Notes under the pieces: generated by a model
What the model was told of the DNA's origin: nothing
Databases searched by the model: none
The model's input: the letters and a program-made list of their open reading frames with translations, nothing else
Source: a virus
IMG/VR virus record: IMGVR_UViG_3300032770_000031
Location: 1-49,306 of that record
Reading direction: 5' to 3' (one strand)
Length of the DNA stretch: 49,306 nt
Part shown: positions 22,606 through 29,965 of the stretch, one piece after another
How positions within the stretch are numbered: the stretch's first letter is position 1
How the letters are laid out: every line of letters starts with the position of its first letter
Position numbers and translations under genes: made by a program

Positions 22606-22812
22606 ATGACAACATCACAAATAATCCTACTGCTGACCAAAAGAGAGTCCGACACCCGGAAACTCCGGGACCGAGCACTCGTTCGTGGCCACTGGCACCT
22701 TGCAATTGCACACGAAGCCGAGATTGAGGTTCTCGCCAAAGTGCGGAACGAAATCGCTGACGCCGTTGAAAAGGAGACGGTTCAGGGTTTGAACGAAGGG
22801 AGGACGGTATGA
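22606..22812 (+). CDS. small helical early protein
   Basis: 68 residues (MTTSQIILLLTKRESDTRKLRDRALVRGHWHLAIAHEAEIEVLAKVRNEIADAVEKE...), almost fully helical. The leader is a CAAAA repeat (22580-22604) without a Shine-Dalgarno sequence. The end overlaps the next start as ATGA. No family is recognised. Confidence 0.6.
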   Translation: MTTSQIILLLTKRESDTRKLRDRALVRGHWHLAIAHEAEIEVLAKVRNEIADAVEKETVQGLNEGRTV

Positions 22813-23102
22813 CGCTGAACGAACTAATCCGCTTTATCCCGGTGCTTGAAGCACTGAAACAGTGCAAGAAGATACAGTGGAAGGACCAGGACGGAAATTG
22901 GGTCGATGCGGACGGGGAGTACTGTGTTGCACCTAACATCGAGTTCCGGGTCAAACCCGAGTTAAGACGGTTCTGGGTTAACATCTACCCGGACAACTCC
23001 AGTGCATATCCCTATCTCTACTCTAGCTTGTCAGAAGCTTTGAGGACCAGAGACGGCGACGCCACCACCATCATGGTCCAGGAGGTTCCCGATGAGTCTT
23101 AA
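22809..23102 (+). CDS. small unknown early protein
   Basis: 97 residues beginning MTLNELIRFIPVLEALKQCKKIQWKDQDGNWVDADGEYCVAPNIEFRVKPE. The start looks like a short helical unit followed by strands with DxDGxW turns. It lies directly ahead of the recombination genes and overlaps the nuclease start by 11 nt. No family is recognised. Confidence 0.6.
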   Translation: MTLNELIRFIPVLEALKQCKKIQWKDQDGNWVDADGEYCVAPNIEFRVKPELRRFWVNIYPDNSSAYPYLYSSLSEALRTRDGDATTIMVQEVPDES

Positions 23103-24060
23103 ACTCCCACCCCTGCCTCTGGTCGATTCCCCCGACGGCCCGGTTTTCCTCTGTGACAACAGCTCACTCGAGAAACTCGTCTGCCCGAGGTTGTGGCAAT
23201 TGGTCAACCTGAACAGGCGAACCCTTGTTGAGTCCCGTGCTGGGCGGAACTTCGGTGCGGGGTTACATGTTGGTCTCAAAGAGCGTTACTCGCTCTGTGG
23301 CCACAACGAGGTAACCCCTGATAAAACCAAGATCATCAACTCAGCTATCTCGGAGTTCTTCCGGTCGTCCCCGCAACCCGTGGACGACTTCCGCACCCTG
23401 GAGCACTGTCAAAGGGTAATGCAAGCCTATAACGAGTACTACCGCTCCGAGCCGTTCAAAATCCTCCAGCGACCGGACGGCAAGCCAGCCGTTGAGTCCT
23501 CCTTCTCGTTCCCACTCGGGAAGGTAGACGAGGTCATGGTCTACTACATCGGTCGTATGGACATGAACATCGAGGACAACACCGGCGAATGGGTCTTCGA
23601 CCATAAGACCGCGTTCATGTTCGGAGACGGGTTCCGCCGCTCTTTGGAACGCAACGCCGGCCAAATCGGCTACTGTTGGGCGCATCAACAAATCTACGGA
23701 CGATTGCCTCGTGGCTACGTCATCGACGCAATCCGTATCCGTCGACCGAAGAAGGGTGACGAGTACACAGGTGCACCCCCCATCGACTCCTCCGATCTCC
23801 AACGCATCCCGTACTTCATCATGCCGGATAATGTGGAGTACTGGAAACAGAACACTCTACGAAAGATCGAAAACATCTTCCTAATGCACTCCGTTGGGTA
23901 CTTCTACCAAAACGAATCCCAGTGTGAAACGAAATACGGTCCCTGTGACTTCTACGACCTCTGTTCCGCTCCTGAGTCGTCCTGGGATGAGATTCTGAAC
24001 TCAACCCGATACGAGCACAACGACTGGAGCCCGTTGAACCTCCCGACGAAAGGAGAGTGA
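23092..24060 (+). CDS. Cas4/RecB-type PD-(D/E)XK exonuclease with Fe-S cluster
   Basis: 322 residues. The nuclease core is visible: GLHVGL with His59, GRMD with Asp157, FDHKT with Asp170 and Lys172, and QIGY with Gln191 and Tyr194. Four cysteines placed as in Cas4/AddB proteins, one early (Cys31 in VCPRLW) and three late (Cys278, Cys285, Cys291 in CETKYGPCDFYDLC), should hold a [4Fe-4S] cluster. Such phage enzymes resect DNA ends. The next gene, two bases on, encodes a Sak4-like ATPase, so the pair probably forms the virus's own recombination system. No CRISPR genes are nearby. Confidence 0.8.
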   Translation: MSLKLPPLPLVDSPDGPVFLCDNSSLEKLVCPRLWQLVNLNRRTLVESRAGRNFGAGLHVGLKERYSLCGHNEVTPDKTKIINSAISEFFRSSPQPVDDFRTLEHCQRVMQAYNEYYRSEPFKILQRPDGKPAVESSFSFPLGKVDEVMVYYIGRMDMNIEDNTGEWVFDHKTAFMFGDGFRRSLERNAGQIGYCWAHQQIYGRLPRGYVIDAIRIRRPKKGDEYTGAPPIDSSDLQRIPYFIMPDNVEYWKQNTLRKIENIFLMHSVGYFYQNESQCETKYGPCDFYDLCSAPESSWDEILNSTRYEHNDWSPLNLPTKGE

Positions 24061-24061
24061 G

Positions 24062-24898
24062 ATGAAACTCATACGCGAGGGCCGTTTCGGCCTACCAAAA
24101 TCGGCAAAGACCGTTGCCGTCGTCGGCACCTACCCGAAACCGATGCTCGTCTTCTGCTTCGACGAAGAAGGGCTGTCAGTCATCCCCCGGCGGGACACCG
24201 TTATCCCGCCGGACCTTATCCAACCTGACATTCGCTACGAGGACGTCGTCTGGTGCAACCCGGAGGAAATCGGCAAGTATCTCGACCACACCCCAGCCGA
24301 CCAACTCCCCAAGGTCGTCGCGATGAACTTCTACGATGCGACGCTACGCCAGGTCGACCTGCAGTTCCAAGCAGCGGCCAACTCAATGCCAATGAGCAGG
24401 TTGATGAATGCGCTGAACCTGGTGGTCACCGGGGACGGCGGTCGGACAAGACGGGACCCGAATCCGTTCCGCACCATCGTCCTTGACTCGACGACGGGAA
24501 TGACCGACATAATCCTCGGTCTCATCGCACAGATCAATCCGAATAGTCTCAAAGACGGCCGGCTCTGGGCACCGTTAGTGGGGTCCAAGGTCCAGCAAAT
24601 CGTCGGCGTCGTCTGCGGGATTCAGTCCCATGTCGTCTTCATCGCGCATAGTCAGCTTGATAAGAACGAACTCGTTGGCTCTATCATCGAACTCCCGGCG
24701 ATCTATTCGTCCTACCGAGAGAAAATCGGGGCTTACTTGTCCCAGTTTCTCTACGCAACCAAACAAAACGGCAAACCCGTTGTCTGGACCAGCGATCAGA
24801 TGTTCGTCCGGGGCATCGGCTGCCGGTGGCCGGTTGGACTACCGCCCGTCTGCGGTCCAACATTCAAAGACATTTATGGCAAAGAGTTACCATCCTAA
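24062..24898 (+). CDS. Sak4/RecA-like ATPase
   Basis: 278 residues. The P-loop is GRFGLPKSAKT at residues 7-17, with Ala in place of the last Gly before Lys16, as also seen in this virus's large terminase. Walker B is TIVLDST with Asp142, and VVFIAHSQLDK near 190-200 resembles a sensor strand of RecA-fold NTPases. Single-domain proteins of this type in phages (Sak4/phage nucleotide-binding family) anneal single strands and promote recombination, generally beside an exonuclease and an SSB, as here. Confidence 0.7.
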   Translation: MKLIREGRFGLPKSAKTVAVVGTYPKPMLVFCFDEEGLSVIPRRDTVIPPDLIQPDIRYEDVVWCNPEEIGKYLDHTPADQLPKVVAMNFYDATLRQVDLQFQAAANSMPMSRLMNALNLVVTGDGGRTRRDPNPFRTIVLDSTTGMTDIILGLIAQINPNSLKDGRLWAPLVGSKVQQIVGVVCGIQSHVVFIAHSQLDKNELVGSIIELPAIYSSYREKIGAYLSQFLYATKQNGKPVVWTSDQMFVRGIGCRWPVGLPPVCGPTFKDIYGKELPS

Positions 24899-24899
24899 T

Positions 24900-25220
24900 A
24901 TGAGACAGCCAACACCAGAAGAACGCCAACGTATCGTCTCCGACGCCATGTCCCATCTACCGCCGGAGTGGAAACCGGAGCGGATGAACGACATTCAACA
25001 AGTCGTCAGCGACTCAAAAAAGATTCACCTGGAAATCCTGAAACTCTGTAAGGAGATAAAGGAACTCGACGAGTCCTCCGGCGGAGTCTACGACCCCTCC
25101 GCTCTGCGACTCATGATCTACAAACTCTGCCTTGACTCGTACTCCAAATGGGACAAGGAGAAACTCGAAGCTCTGAATGCCGCGTGGCAGACGGATAAAG
25201 TAATGGAGGCACTCCAGTGA
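24900..25220 (+). CDS. small helical protein in recombination operon
   Basis: 106 residues from the ATG at 24900, one base after the upstream stop; an ATG at 24876 would add eight residues. The chain (EERQRIVSDAMSHLPPEWKPERMNDIQQVVSDSKKIHLEILKLCKEIKELDES...) is mostly helical with coiled-coil-like spacing. No family is recognised. Its operon position suggests an accessory role in replication or recombination. Confidence 0.6.
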   Translation: MRQPTPEERQRIVSDAMSHLPPEWKPERMNDIQQVVSDSKKIHLEILKLCKEIKELDESSGGVYDPSALRLMIYKLCLDSYSKWDKEKLEALNAAWQTDKVMEALQ

Positions 25221-25291
25221 CTCCCGAGGGCTCAGTCGACGATGACAGCGACGACTCCGGCGGAATGCCGGAAGACCAAAACGATGACTAA
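25217..25291 (+). CDS. 24-aa acidic peptide
   Basis: A GTG overlapping the upstream stop as GTGA opens VTPEGSVDDDSDDSGGMPED, ending at TAA 25291. It is extremely acidic. The coupling is like that of accepted genes here, but the length gives little statistical support. Confidence 0.3.
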   Translation: MTPEGSVDDDSDDSGGMPEDQNDD

Positions 25292-25295
25292 TTTA

Positions 25296-25411
25296 GGCAC
25301 CGAGTGTACCTTTCCAGAGAGCATAATCGCCCTCAACATTTGCTCTCGGGGTGAACACCATATTCACCCCCTCGGTGCCGAGCAATCTCTTGTCAGAGTT
25401 CGCTCTCTGAC
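25296..25411 (+). promoter_or_regulatory. nested inverted repeats ahead of the SSB-like gene
   Basis: GGCACCGAG/CTCGGTGCC (25296-25304 with 25371-25379) encloses a perfect GGGGTGAA/TTCACCCC hairpin (25348-25370). CAGAGAGC/GCTCTCTG (25315-25322 with 25402-25409) and GTCAGAG/CTCTGAC (25392-25398 with 25405-25411) offer alternative pairings. Mutually exclusive stems of this kind are usual in attenuators and regulatory leaders. An A-rich CAAAA leader follows up to the ATG at 25455. Confidence 0.55.
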
Positions 25412-25454
25412 CTGATGAAACGAAACGAAACAACAAACCAAAGCAAAACAAAGT

Positions 25455-25967
25455 ATGAATCAAAACGAAAACAACATCCCGCTTGTTGACCTGAACCTCA
25501 ACGAGATGGACACGTCACTCCCGCTTATCCCCAACGGCATATACGACCTCGTCGTCGCGAAGTCCGAGGTGATCGACCCGACTACGGCCGACGAAGTCCC
25601 ATCGTGGAAGCTGGAGCTGAAGACCACACAGCCGACCACGTCCCTACCGAACAGCAAGGGTCAGATCGAGCAACTGCCGCCGGGTCACCCGGTCTACACC
25701 CAGACCCAGCTTGAACCGACCGGCAAAGCAACACTGAAGATGTGTGCCGGGAACGTTGCCCAGATCATCCAGTCAATGCGACCGCCGGTCTCCGTCCCTC
25801 CGTTCTCCGGCGGGGCAAAGGAGTTCTCGGCCTTCGTTAAAAGCTGGCATAATATGACCATGGGTCACATGGTCCGCTGCCGGGTTGAGGCGCAACCGGC
25901 CGGGGTTTCCAAGAAAGGCAAGTCGTACAAGGCGGGTAACCGCGTTGTCGAGTTCGCTCGGGCCTAG
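25455..25967 (+). CDS. possible ssDNA-binding protein (DUF669-like)
   Basis: 170 residues. The pattern LPLIPNGIYDLVVAKSEVIDPTTADEVPSWKLELKTTQ...MVRCRVEAQPAGVSKKGKSYKAGNRVVEFARA resembles phage DUF669-type proteins that often stand in for SSB next to recombination genes. The opening beta strands and the closing basic strands fit an OB-like fold. There is no acidic SSB tail. The assignment rests on position and general pattern. Confidence 0.5.
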   Translation: MNQNENNIPLVDLNLNEMDTSLPLIPNGIYDLVVAKSEVIDPTTADEVPSWKLELKTTQPTTSLPNSKGQIEQLPPGHPVYTQTQLEPTGKATLKMCAGNVAQIIQSMRPPVSVPPFSGGAKEFSAFVKSWHNMTMGHMVRCRVEAQPAGVSKKGKSYKAGNRVVEFARA

Positions 25968-26027
25968 GACGATCCAACCATCCGTTGTCACCACTTGGGT
26001 CCGATCCCCGGTGGTGGCTTTTCGCAT

Positions 26028-26249
26028 ATGACATTCACAACGACCATATACAACCCGGAGAACGACAGCGAGACCGAGGCAACCGTCGACTTCACCTTCC
26101 TCAAAGGCGACCCCGGTGACCCCATGAGCGACTCCAGAATCGAGATTAACTCCGTCACCAACTTATTCGGCTTTGATCTGGGTTCGGACTTATCCAACGC
26201 CCAGTTCAAAAAGCTGGAGGAACTTTGTTGGAAGCGGGTGAAACCATGA
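26028..26249 (+). CDS. small unknown protein
   Basis: 73 residues from the ATG at 26028 (MTFTTTIYNPENDSETEATVDFTFLKGDPGDPMSDSRIEINSVTNLFGFDLG). An in-frame ATG at 25995 is less likely. It looks like a small beta-rich domain with a helical end. The stop overlaps the next start as ATGA. Confidence 0.6.
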   Translation: MTFTTTIYNPENDSETEATVDFTFLKGDPGDPMSDSRIEINSVTNLFGFDLGSDLSNAQFKKLEELCWKRVKP

Positions 26250-26353
26250 ACTTTCTCTACCGCTCACCGCAGTACTGGGCGCTTACTGTCCTACTGTTCT
26301 CCGCCGCGTTCTGCCTCATCAGTCTCGGTATATCACTCCTCAAACGCAAATAA
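26246..26353 (+). CDS. 35-aa single-pass membrane peptide
   Basis: MNFLYRSPQYWALTVLLFSA... runs to TAA at 26353 and ends LLKRK. It has one clear membrane segment and a basic end. The start is coupled to the upstream stop by ATGA, and the next gene follows after three bases, so the reading frame fits the operon exactly. The function is unknown; compare the 32-aa peptide at 20856. Confidence 0.55.
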   Translation: MNFLYRSPQYWALTVLLFSAAFCLISLGISLLKRK

Positions 26354-26356
26354 ATT

Positions 26357-26719
26357 ATGAGTCCAACTTACAGAGAAATCATCCGTGAAATGAAATTGTC
26401 GGGCCACTACAGTGAGGCCGAATCGTTGGAGCGTTCTCTTAAGCGCGGTCACGGCTCTGAATACGATAGGGTCTATTCACGTAGCGATGCCCGCGACGGC
26501 CTATCCATAATGTCCTACGCCGGGGACATTGCTGAACGCGCCTATGATGACCTTCGCTACAGGGAACGTCGGGAACAGGAACGTAAGGAGGAAGAAGAAC
26601 AGGAACAACGGTGGCAAGAACAGGAACGCCACCGACGCGCCGAACAAGAGTTCTACGAAGCACAGCGTGAGGCCGAAGAAGCGCAACAGGAACAACAAGA
26701 TGAAAATCACAATCTATGA
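26357..26719 (+). CDS. coiled-coil protein rich in Glu/Arg/Gln
   Basis: 120 residues. A helical N-terminus (MSPTYREIIREMKLSGHYSEAESLERSLKRG) is followed by an extended E/R/Q helix from about residue 70 to the end (RYRERREQERKEEEEQEQRWQEQ...). This is a coiled coil or single alpha-helix with no catalytic motif. It overlaps the ATP-grasp gene by 20 nt. The role is unknown. Confidence 0.65.
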   Translation: MSPTYREIIREMKLSGHYSEAESLERSLKRGHGSEYDRVYSRSDARDGLSIMSYAGDIAERAYDDLRYRERREQERKEEEEQEQRWQEQERHRRAEQEFYEAQREAEEAQQEQQDENHNL

Positions 26720-27893
26720 TCACGGGTTGAACACCGAGGTCGGCGTCGCCCTTGCAAAAGCGGGCCACCCCACCGGCTACTTCACCCCCTGGGACGAAGC
26801 GTTCCCAAAATCCGCCAAAGCTTTTATCGGGACAGGGTTAGAGGGAATCGAACGCGTCACCGACTTCGAGAAAGCCGCTGAACGCTCGGACCTGCTGGTC
26901 TTCCCCGATACCTTCAACGGCGAAAAGGTCGACTACTGGCGACGACGGGGCAAGAAGGTCTGGGGCGCTGGCTACTCCGAACGCCTTGAACAAGACCGAG
27001 TCTACATGAACTCTCTGCAAAAGCAACTCGGTATCCCAACACCAGCCCGCAAAGTCGTCAAGGGCATCGAGGCTTTGGACTCTCACCTGAAAACAGTGAA
27101 AGACAAATGGGTCAAACTCTCCAAATACCGCGGCGACAAGGAAACCTTCCACCACGCGGACTACGAATCCACCCGTGCACAATTCCTCGGTACTATGTGG
27201 TCCGAGTTCGGTGCTAACCCCGACCTTGAATGGATAATCGAGGACAGTTTCGACGGCGTCGAGGTCGGCAACGATGACTTCTTTGTCGACGGGGAATGGC
27301 TCCAACCCGGGATAATCGGGTACGAGAAGAAGGATGAGGGTTACCTGTGTAAGATTGAACCCGCTCCGCCGTTTGTTCAACGAATCAAAGACGCCCTCCG
27401 GCAGACTCTCCGGTCGTACGACTGCAACTCCTGGGTCTCTTTCGAGATACGGGGCGGGAAACTGATCGACCCGTGTATCCGCTGCCCTCACCCTCCCACC
27501 GCCACGATGCTCGTGATTTACAAGAACATCGCCGACATAGTCACCTTCAAGTCCACAACGCTACAACCCGTCGCCGCCTACGGTGCTGGGATAATCGTCG
27601 GGTCGGAATGGGCCGAGAATCACTGGTGTGAAATCAAAATCGAACAGAAGTATCGGGACTTCGTGAAACTCCAAAGGGCCTGTCGAGTCGACGGACGCTA
27701 CTACAGTCTTCCCGGTAGTCCAACCGTCTGCACCTGCGTCGGCATCGGGGACACTCCCGAAAAGGCGATCAAACAAGCGAAGACGGTTGTCGAGTCGATC
27801 TCTGTAACCGGGGCATCGTTCAACACATCGTCCCTTGATGAACTCCTTTCAAAGACGGTTCCCGAGGGCAAAAAGGCCGGCATCCCGTTCTGA
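26700..27893 (+). CDS. ATP-grasp ligase (PurD-like)
   Basis: 397 residues from the ATG at 26700. The order of elements resembles phosphoribosylamine-glycine ligases: KVWGAGYSERLEQDRVYMNSLQKQLGIPTPARKVV (compare E..K.....L...GIPTP), then a WVKLSKYRGD strand-loop, IIEDSFDGVEVGNDDFFVDGEW (acid residues after a strand as in EEFLxGxE), and VSFEIRGGKLIDP toward the end. The glycine-rich GKGV loop of true PurD is not conserved. The substrate is unknown. ATP-grasp enzymes ligate amino groups to carboxylates; in a DNA-metabolism operon a nucleotide or DNA-base modification role is a possibility. Confidence 0.6.
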   Translation: MKITIYDHGLNTEVGVALAKAGHPTGYFTPWDEAFPKSAKAFIGTGLEGIERVTDFEKAAERSDLLVFPDTFNGEKVDYWRRRGKKVWGAGYSERLEQDRVYMNSLQKQLGIPTPARKVVKGIEALDSHLKTVKDKWVKLSKYRGDKETFHHADYESTRAQFLGTMWSEFGANPDLEWIIEDSFDGVEVGNDDFFVDGEWLQPGIIGYEKKDEGYLCKIEPAPPFVQRIKDALRQTLRSYDCNSWVSFEIRGGKLIDPCIRCPHPPTATMLVIYKNIADIVTFKSTTLQPVAAYGAGIIVGSEWAENHWCEIKIEQKYRDFVKLQRACRVDGRYYSLPGSPTVCTCVGIGDTPEKAIKQAKTVVESISVTGASFNTSSLDELLSKTVPEGKKAGIPF

Positions 27894-27895
27894 CT

Positions 27896-28207
27896 ATGGC
27901 CCTCCGTCAACAACGCTGGGCCGCTCGTCGCCGGCTCTGGCTCATCGAACTCCTTGGTTCCGAGTGCGCTCACTGTCACAAAAAGGTCGGTGCTCTCGAC
28001 CCTGACGGAAAGCCGCTACGGTTCGAAATCGACGTAATCCATCCATCCGGCGACTACAAACACCACCGCATAATGGGTTCCATAGGACGAATCTGTTTCT
28101 ACATCCGGGAACTCAAGAACCACAACATCCAACTCCTCTGCGAACCGTGCAACAATAGCAAACACAACCGCGACCTTGAAGAATACTACGAACAAAATCC
28201 GTTCTAA
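27896..28207 (+). CDS. HNH endonuclease
   Basis: 103 residues. Zinc-site cysteines occur in pairs (CAHC near 24-27, and CEPC near 83-86). The HNH-like core reads FEIDVIHPSGDYKHH, then IQLLCEPCNNSKHNRDLEEYY, in which N-x-x-K-H closes the motif. It is a free-standing small nuclease between the ATP-grasp and ParB-like genes. It could be a homing enzyme, or it could work in recombination or host-DNA degradation. Its start follows the upstream stop after two bases. Confidence 0.7.
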   Translation: MALRQQRWAARRRLWLIELLGSECAHCHKKVGALDPDGKPLRFEIDVIHPSGDYKHHRIMGSIGRICFYIRELKNHNIQLLCEPCNNSKHNRDLEEYYEQNPF

Positions 28208-28212
28208 CAAAT

Positions 28213-29565
28213 ATGACCACAAAAGTAACCAACATAATCATCCCCGACCGCTTTCGGCAGGAATACGGGAATGTCCAGGAACTCGCCGATTCGATCAAAC
28301 GCTACGGTCTCATCCACCCACCGTTGGTCGACATATCCCCCGACGGGAAGATCACTCTCGTCGCCGGCGGACGCCGGATGCAGGCGGTAAAACTCCTTGG
28401 GTTGGAGGAAATCCCGGTGACCGACCGAGCCAACATGACCCTGATGGAGCAAAAGGAGGTCGAGTTCGAGGAGAATCACAAACGCCTTGATACAACCTGG
28501 TGGGAGGATGCGCTCGCTGTTGCCGAAATGCACGATCTAAAACGGGCGGAGTTTGGCACGAAACTCCGGGGGCCTTCCGACGAGTCCAACATCGAAGGCT
28601 GGACCCAAGACAAAATGGCGGCCTTCGCAGGTGAATCCGTCGGCCACATCAGCTACCTTCTCCGTATCGCAAAGATGCTCAGGTCAACCCCGAAGGTCAA
28701 CGAGGCCGGCGAGCCCAACGGTATCTGGGCCTGCACTGGCTACAAAGACGCCGTGCGCTTCCTCATCGCGACTACGACCGGCCAAAAGGCGTCCGAGGAA
28801 ATCAACCGTCGCCGGGCGGTGCTCGAAGCGGCGACTCAGTCCACCGAAAGCCCGGAATCCCCCGCTCCGTTAGTTTCACCCGATGAATCTAACCAGGCAT
28901 CGAAGCCACCTATCGAGAACACCGCCGTCATCAACGGCACCCCGAAGGACTATCTCACCTGCAACTTCAAGGACGATCTTATAGAAGACTCCGCCTCCTG
29001 CATCGTCGCCTTAGACCCTCCCAAAGTCGCTTGGCCTATCATAAAGCAACACCTCCGGCAAAGCAACGGCTACGCCGTCCTCTGGTTCACCTCTTTCTCC
29101 GACTGGGAAAGCTATCACCGCTCTCTCGACGGTCAAGTCTTCCGCATGGGTTACCCGCTTGTCTGGAACCGAATAAAAGCCACCGACAAAAGTGAGTGGC
29201 CTCATGCATCAACGGCTACCTATGGCTTGGTTGTCAGTAAGGGGTTGCATAGTGAAGTCGAGAAACCAGCACCGTCGGTCGTCGCGGCCTTACCCGATAC
29301 CCCCGACTATCTCCCGGTCCAAGTCCTTGACTTCAGTATCAACCAGTTCACCAACGACGGCATGGCGGTTAACTGTCTCTGGGGAGTAGACCCGGTGGAT
29401 GTTGCGTCTCTCGCCCGGGTACCGGTCTTTTATGAAGGCGACGCAGAGAAATACGACCGCGCTGTCAAAAAGCTCACCCTTTACTACCAGGAAACCGTCC
29501 CCAATATCAGGGTTATCACTCGTCAACAAGCTATCGAAGAACTGAACAAGTATAACTGTCTATAA
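28213..29565 (+). CDS. ParB-like protein fused to a methyltransferase-like domain
   Basis: 450 residues. Residues 1-120 have the ParB/Spo0J N-terminal pattern (VQELADSIKRYGLIHPPLVDISPDGKITLVAGGRRMQAVKLLG), though the arginine patch of CTPase-type ParB proteins is only partly present. A KorB-like helix-turn-helix follows (WTQDKMAAFAGESVGHISYLLRIAKML, about 135-162). A disordered linker at about 205-245 contains palindrome site F. The C-terminal part begins with ALDPPK at 267-271 and has GYAVLWFTSF and PLVWNRIKATDKS, resembling an N6-adenine methyltransferase with a degenerate DPPY motif. It may bind the dispersed palindromes. No ParA partner is seen. Confidence 0.7.
   Translation: MTTKVTNIIIPDRFRQEYGNVQELADSIKRYGLIHPPLVDISPDGKITLVAGGRRMQAVKLLGLEEIPVTDRANMTLMEQKEVEFEENHKRLDTTWWEDALAVAEMHDLKRAEFGTKLRGPSDESNIEGWTQDKMAAFAGESVGHISYLLRIAKMLRSTPKVNEAGEPNGIWACTGYKDAVRFLIATTTGQKASEEINRRRAVLEAATQSTESPESPAPLVSPDESNQASKPPIENTAVINGTPKDYLTCNFKDDLIEDSASCIVALDPPKVAWPIIKQHLRQSNGYAVLWFTSFSDWESYHRSLDGQVFRMGYPLVWNRIKATDKSEWPHASTATYGLVVSKGLHSEVEKPAPSVVAALPDTPDYLPVQVLDFSINQFTNDGMAVNCLWGVDPVDVASLARVPVFYEGDAEKYDRAVKKLTLYYQETVPNIRVITRQQAIEELNKYNCL
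28869..28893. promoter_or_regulatory. dispersed 25-bp palindrome, site F (inside ParB-like gene)
   Basis: The left arm GTTAGTTTCACC, central C and right arm GATGAATCTAAC match at 10 of 12 positions. In frame it encodes LVSPDESN in the linker between the ParB-like and methyltransferase-like parts. A binding site inside the gene of its possible binder recalls parS sites located within parB genes. Confidence 0.8.
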
Positions 29566-29604
29566 CCAATATCCGTAAGTCCAAAAGAGAAAGATTAAAA
29601 ATAT

Positions 29605-29955
29605 ATGACACCAAACGAAATCGCAAAAGTCTGCCATGAAGCAAATCGTGCCTACTGTCAGACGCTCGGTGACAATTCGCAACAAACGTGGGAAGAAGCA
29701 CCCGAATGGCAAAGGACGAGCGCCATCAACGGCGTGAACTTCCACTTGGCGAACCCCAACAGCAAACCATCTCATAGCCACGAGGAGTGGCTCAAAGAGA
29801 AAGAGGTAACCGGCTGGAAATACGGCCCGACAAAAGACCCAGCCAAGAAAGAGCATCCGTGCTTTGTGCCGTATGACCAACTCCCGGTGGAACAGAAAGC
29901 AAAGGACGCAATCTTTGTGGGTATTGTGAACGCACTACGCGCTTACACACAATAA
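29605..29955 (+). CDS. RyR-domain protein
   Basis: 116 residues. The sequence MTPNEIAKVCHEANRAYCQTLGDNSQQTWEEAPEWQRTSAINGVNFHLANP...EWLKEKEVTGWKYGPTKDPAKKEHPCFVPYDQLPVEQKAKDAIF is the typical phage version of the RyR domain named after ryanodine receptors. It is frequent in phages and recently linked to nucleotide-signal binding in some defence proteins, but its role in phages is not established. The leader is A-rich. Confidence 0.8.
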   Translation: MTPNEIAKVCHEANRAYCQTLGDNSQQTWEEAPEWQRTSAINGVNFHLANPNSKPSHSHEEWLKEKEVTGWKYGPTKDPAKKEHPCFVPYDQLPVEQKAKDAIFVGIVNALRAYTQ

Positions 29956-29965
29956 AGACGCAACT

